From positions 62,001 through 126,000 of the forward strand of contig QXPY01000002.1 of assembly GCA_003583745.1 (NCBI GenBank): DNA of 64,000 nt. Direction: 5' to 3'. The stretch is from Rhodocyclales bacterium GT-UBC (GTDB lineage Bacteria > Pseudomonadota > Gammaproteobacteria > Burkholderiales > Rhodocyclaceae). The notes under the pieces were generated by a model, which saw nothing but the letters and a program-made list of their open reading frames with translations, made no database searches and was not told the origin of the DNA. Of this stretch, positions 63,893 through 64,000 are shown one piece after another. The position numbers were made by a program, and so were the translations under genes. Every line of letters begins with the position of its first letter. Position 1 is the first letter of the stretch.

Positions 63893-64000
63893 ATGAAATT
63901 CGAAGGAACCGAAAGCTACGTTGCCACCCGCGACCTGACCCTGGCGGTCAACGCCGCCGTCGCGCTGCAGCGGCCCTTGCTCATCAAGGGCGAGCCGGGC
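63893..64000 (+). CDS. MoxR-family AAA+ ATPase, 5' end only
   Basis: The first 36 codons before the window ends: MKFEGTESYVATRDL, then a helix and LIKGEPG, the beginning of a Walker A motif. This N-terminus is typical of the MoxR-type ATPases that precede VWA-domain proteins. CGGGAAG lies upstream. Confidence 0.75.
   Translation, partial: MKFEGTESYVATRDLTLAVNAAVALQRPLLIKGEPG

Overview
This window reads as the chromosome of a betaproteobacterium close to Rhodocyclales (Dechloromonas/Azonexus-like). That is an inference from high GC, ftsX-ftsE-ftsY placed divergently from two M16 peptidases and rsmD-coaD-ferredoxin, the order TPR protein-lolB-ispE-tRNA-Gln-prs-rplY-pth-ychF, and the ribBA-ribH-nusB-thiL-pgpA operon. 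No similarity search was possible; family names come from motifs read in the translations.

Layout. 1-20,416 is core genome: a chemoreceptor 3' end, M48 lipoprotein, Tat-type FAD oxidase, ftsXEY, M16 pair, rsmD, coaD, ferredoxin, a dynamin-like GTPase, mutM, and the lolB-to-ychF run with one tRNA-Gln. 20,461-33,722 (all minus strand) is an accessory type VI secretion (T6SS) cargo island. In transcription order it holds a DUF4124-like protein, an ankyrin-repeat protein, VgrG, a DUF2169 adaptor, a PAAR-like (DUF4150) protein with a toxin tip, an immunity candidate, an unknown protein, two tandem copies of a Tde/Tdi-like DNase-immunity module, an orphan toxin tip, a propeller-like protein and a vgrG remnant. 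No T6SS structural genes lie in the window, so the island must rely on an apparatus encoded elsewhere.

33,822-39,925 is core again: a membrane spermidine-synthase-like protein, YceI, riboflavin genes, nusB, thiL, pgpA and a solitary HicA-like gene. 39,941-47,030 holds a hybrid sensor kinase with an FNR-type box upstream and a TRAP transporter operon (TatT, DctP, fused DctQM). 47,069-57,126 holds an ECF sigma factor and a lipid/photo-oxidative-stress set: SnoaL-like, SDR, DUF3833, MFS, chalcone-isomerase-like, cfa, DUF1365, FAD oxidase and a glutathione-peroxidase-like protein. Facing it is a MerR regulator that keeps the CarH/LitR cobalamin light-sensing motifs. A large non-coding inverted repeat (51,123-51,639) splits this set. 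57,324-64,000 holds an EIIC-EAL fusion, rfaE2, arfB, an ECF sigma/anti-sigma pair with a lipoprotein, a methyltransferase and the start of a MoxR ATPase.

How they work together. The T6SS island looks like one VgrG spike with a toxin and immunity array that has grown by duplication, tip replacement and decay. The 48-57 kb region looks like a light- or singlet-oxygen-responsive membrane-lipid modification system, with a shared regulatory region at 56,131-56,220.
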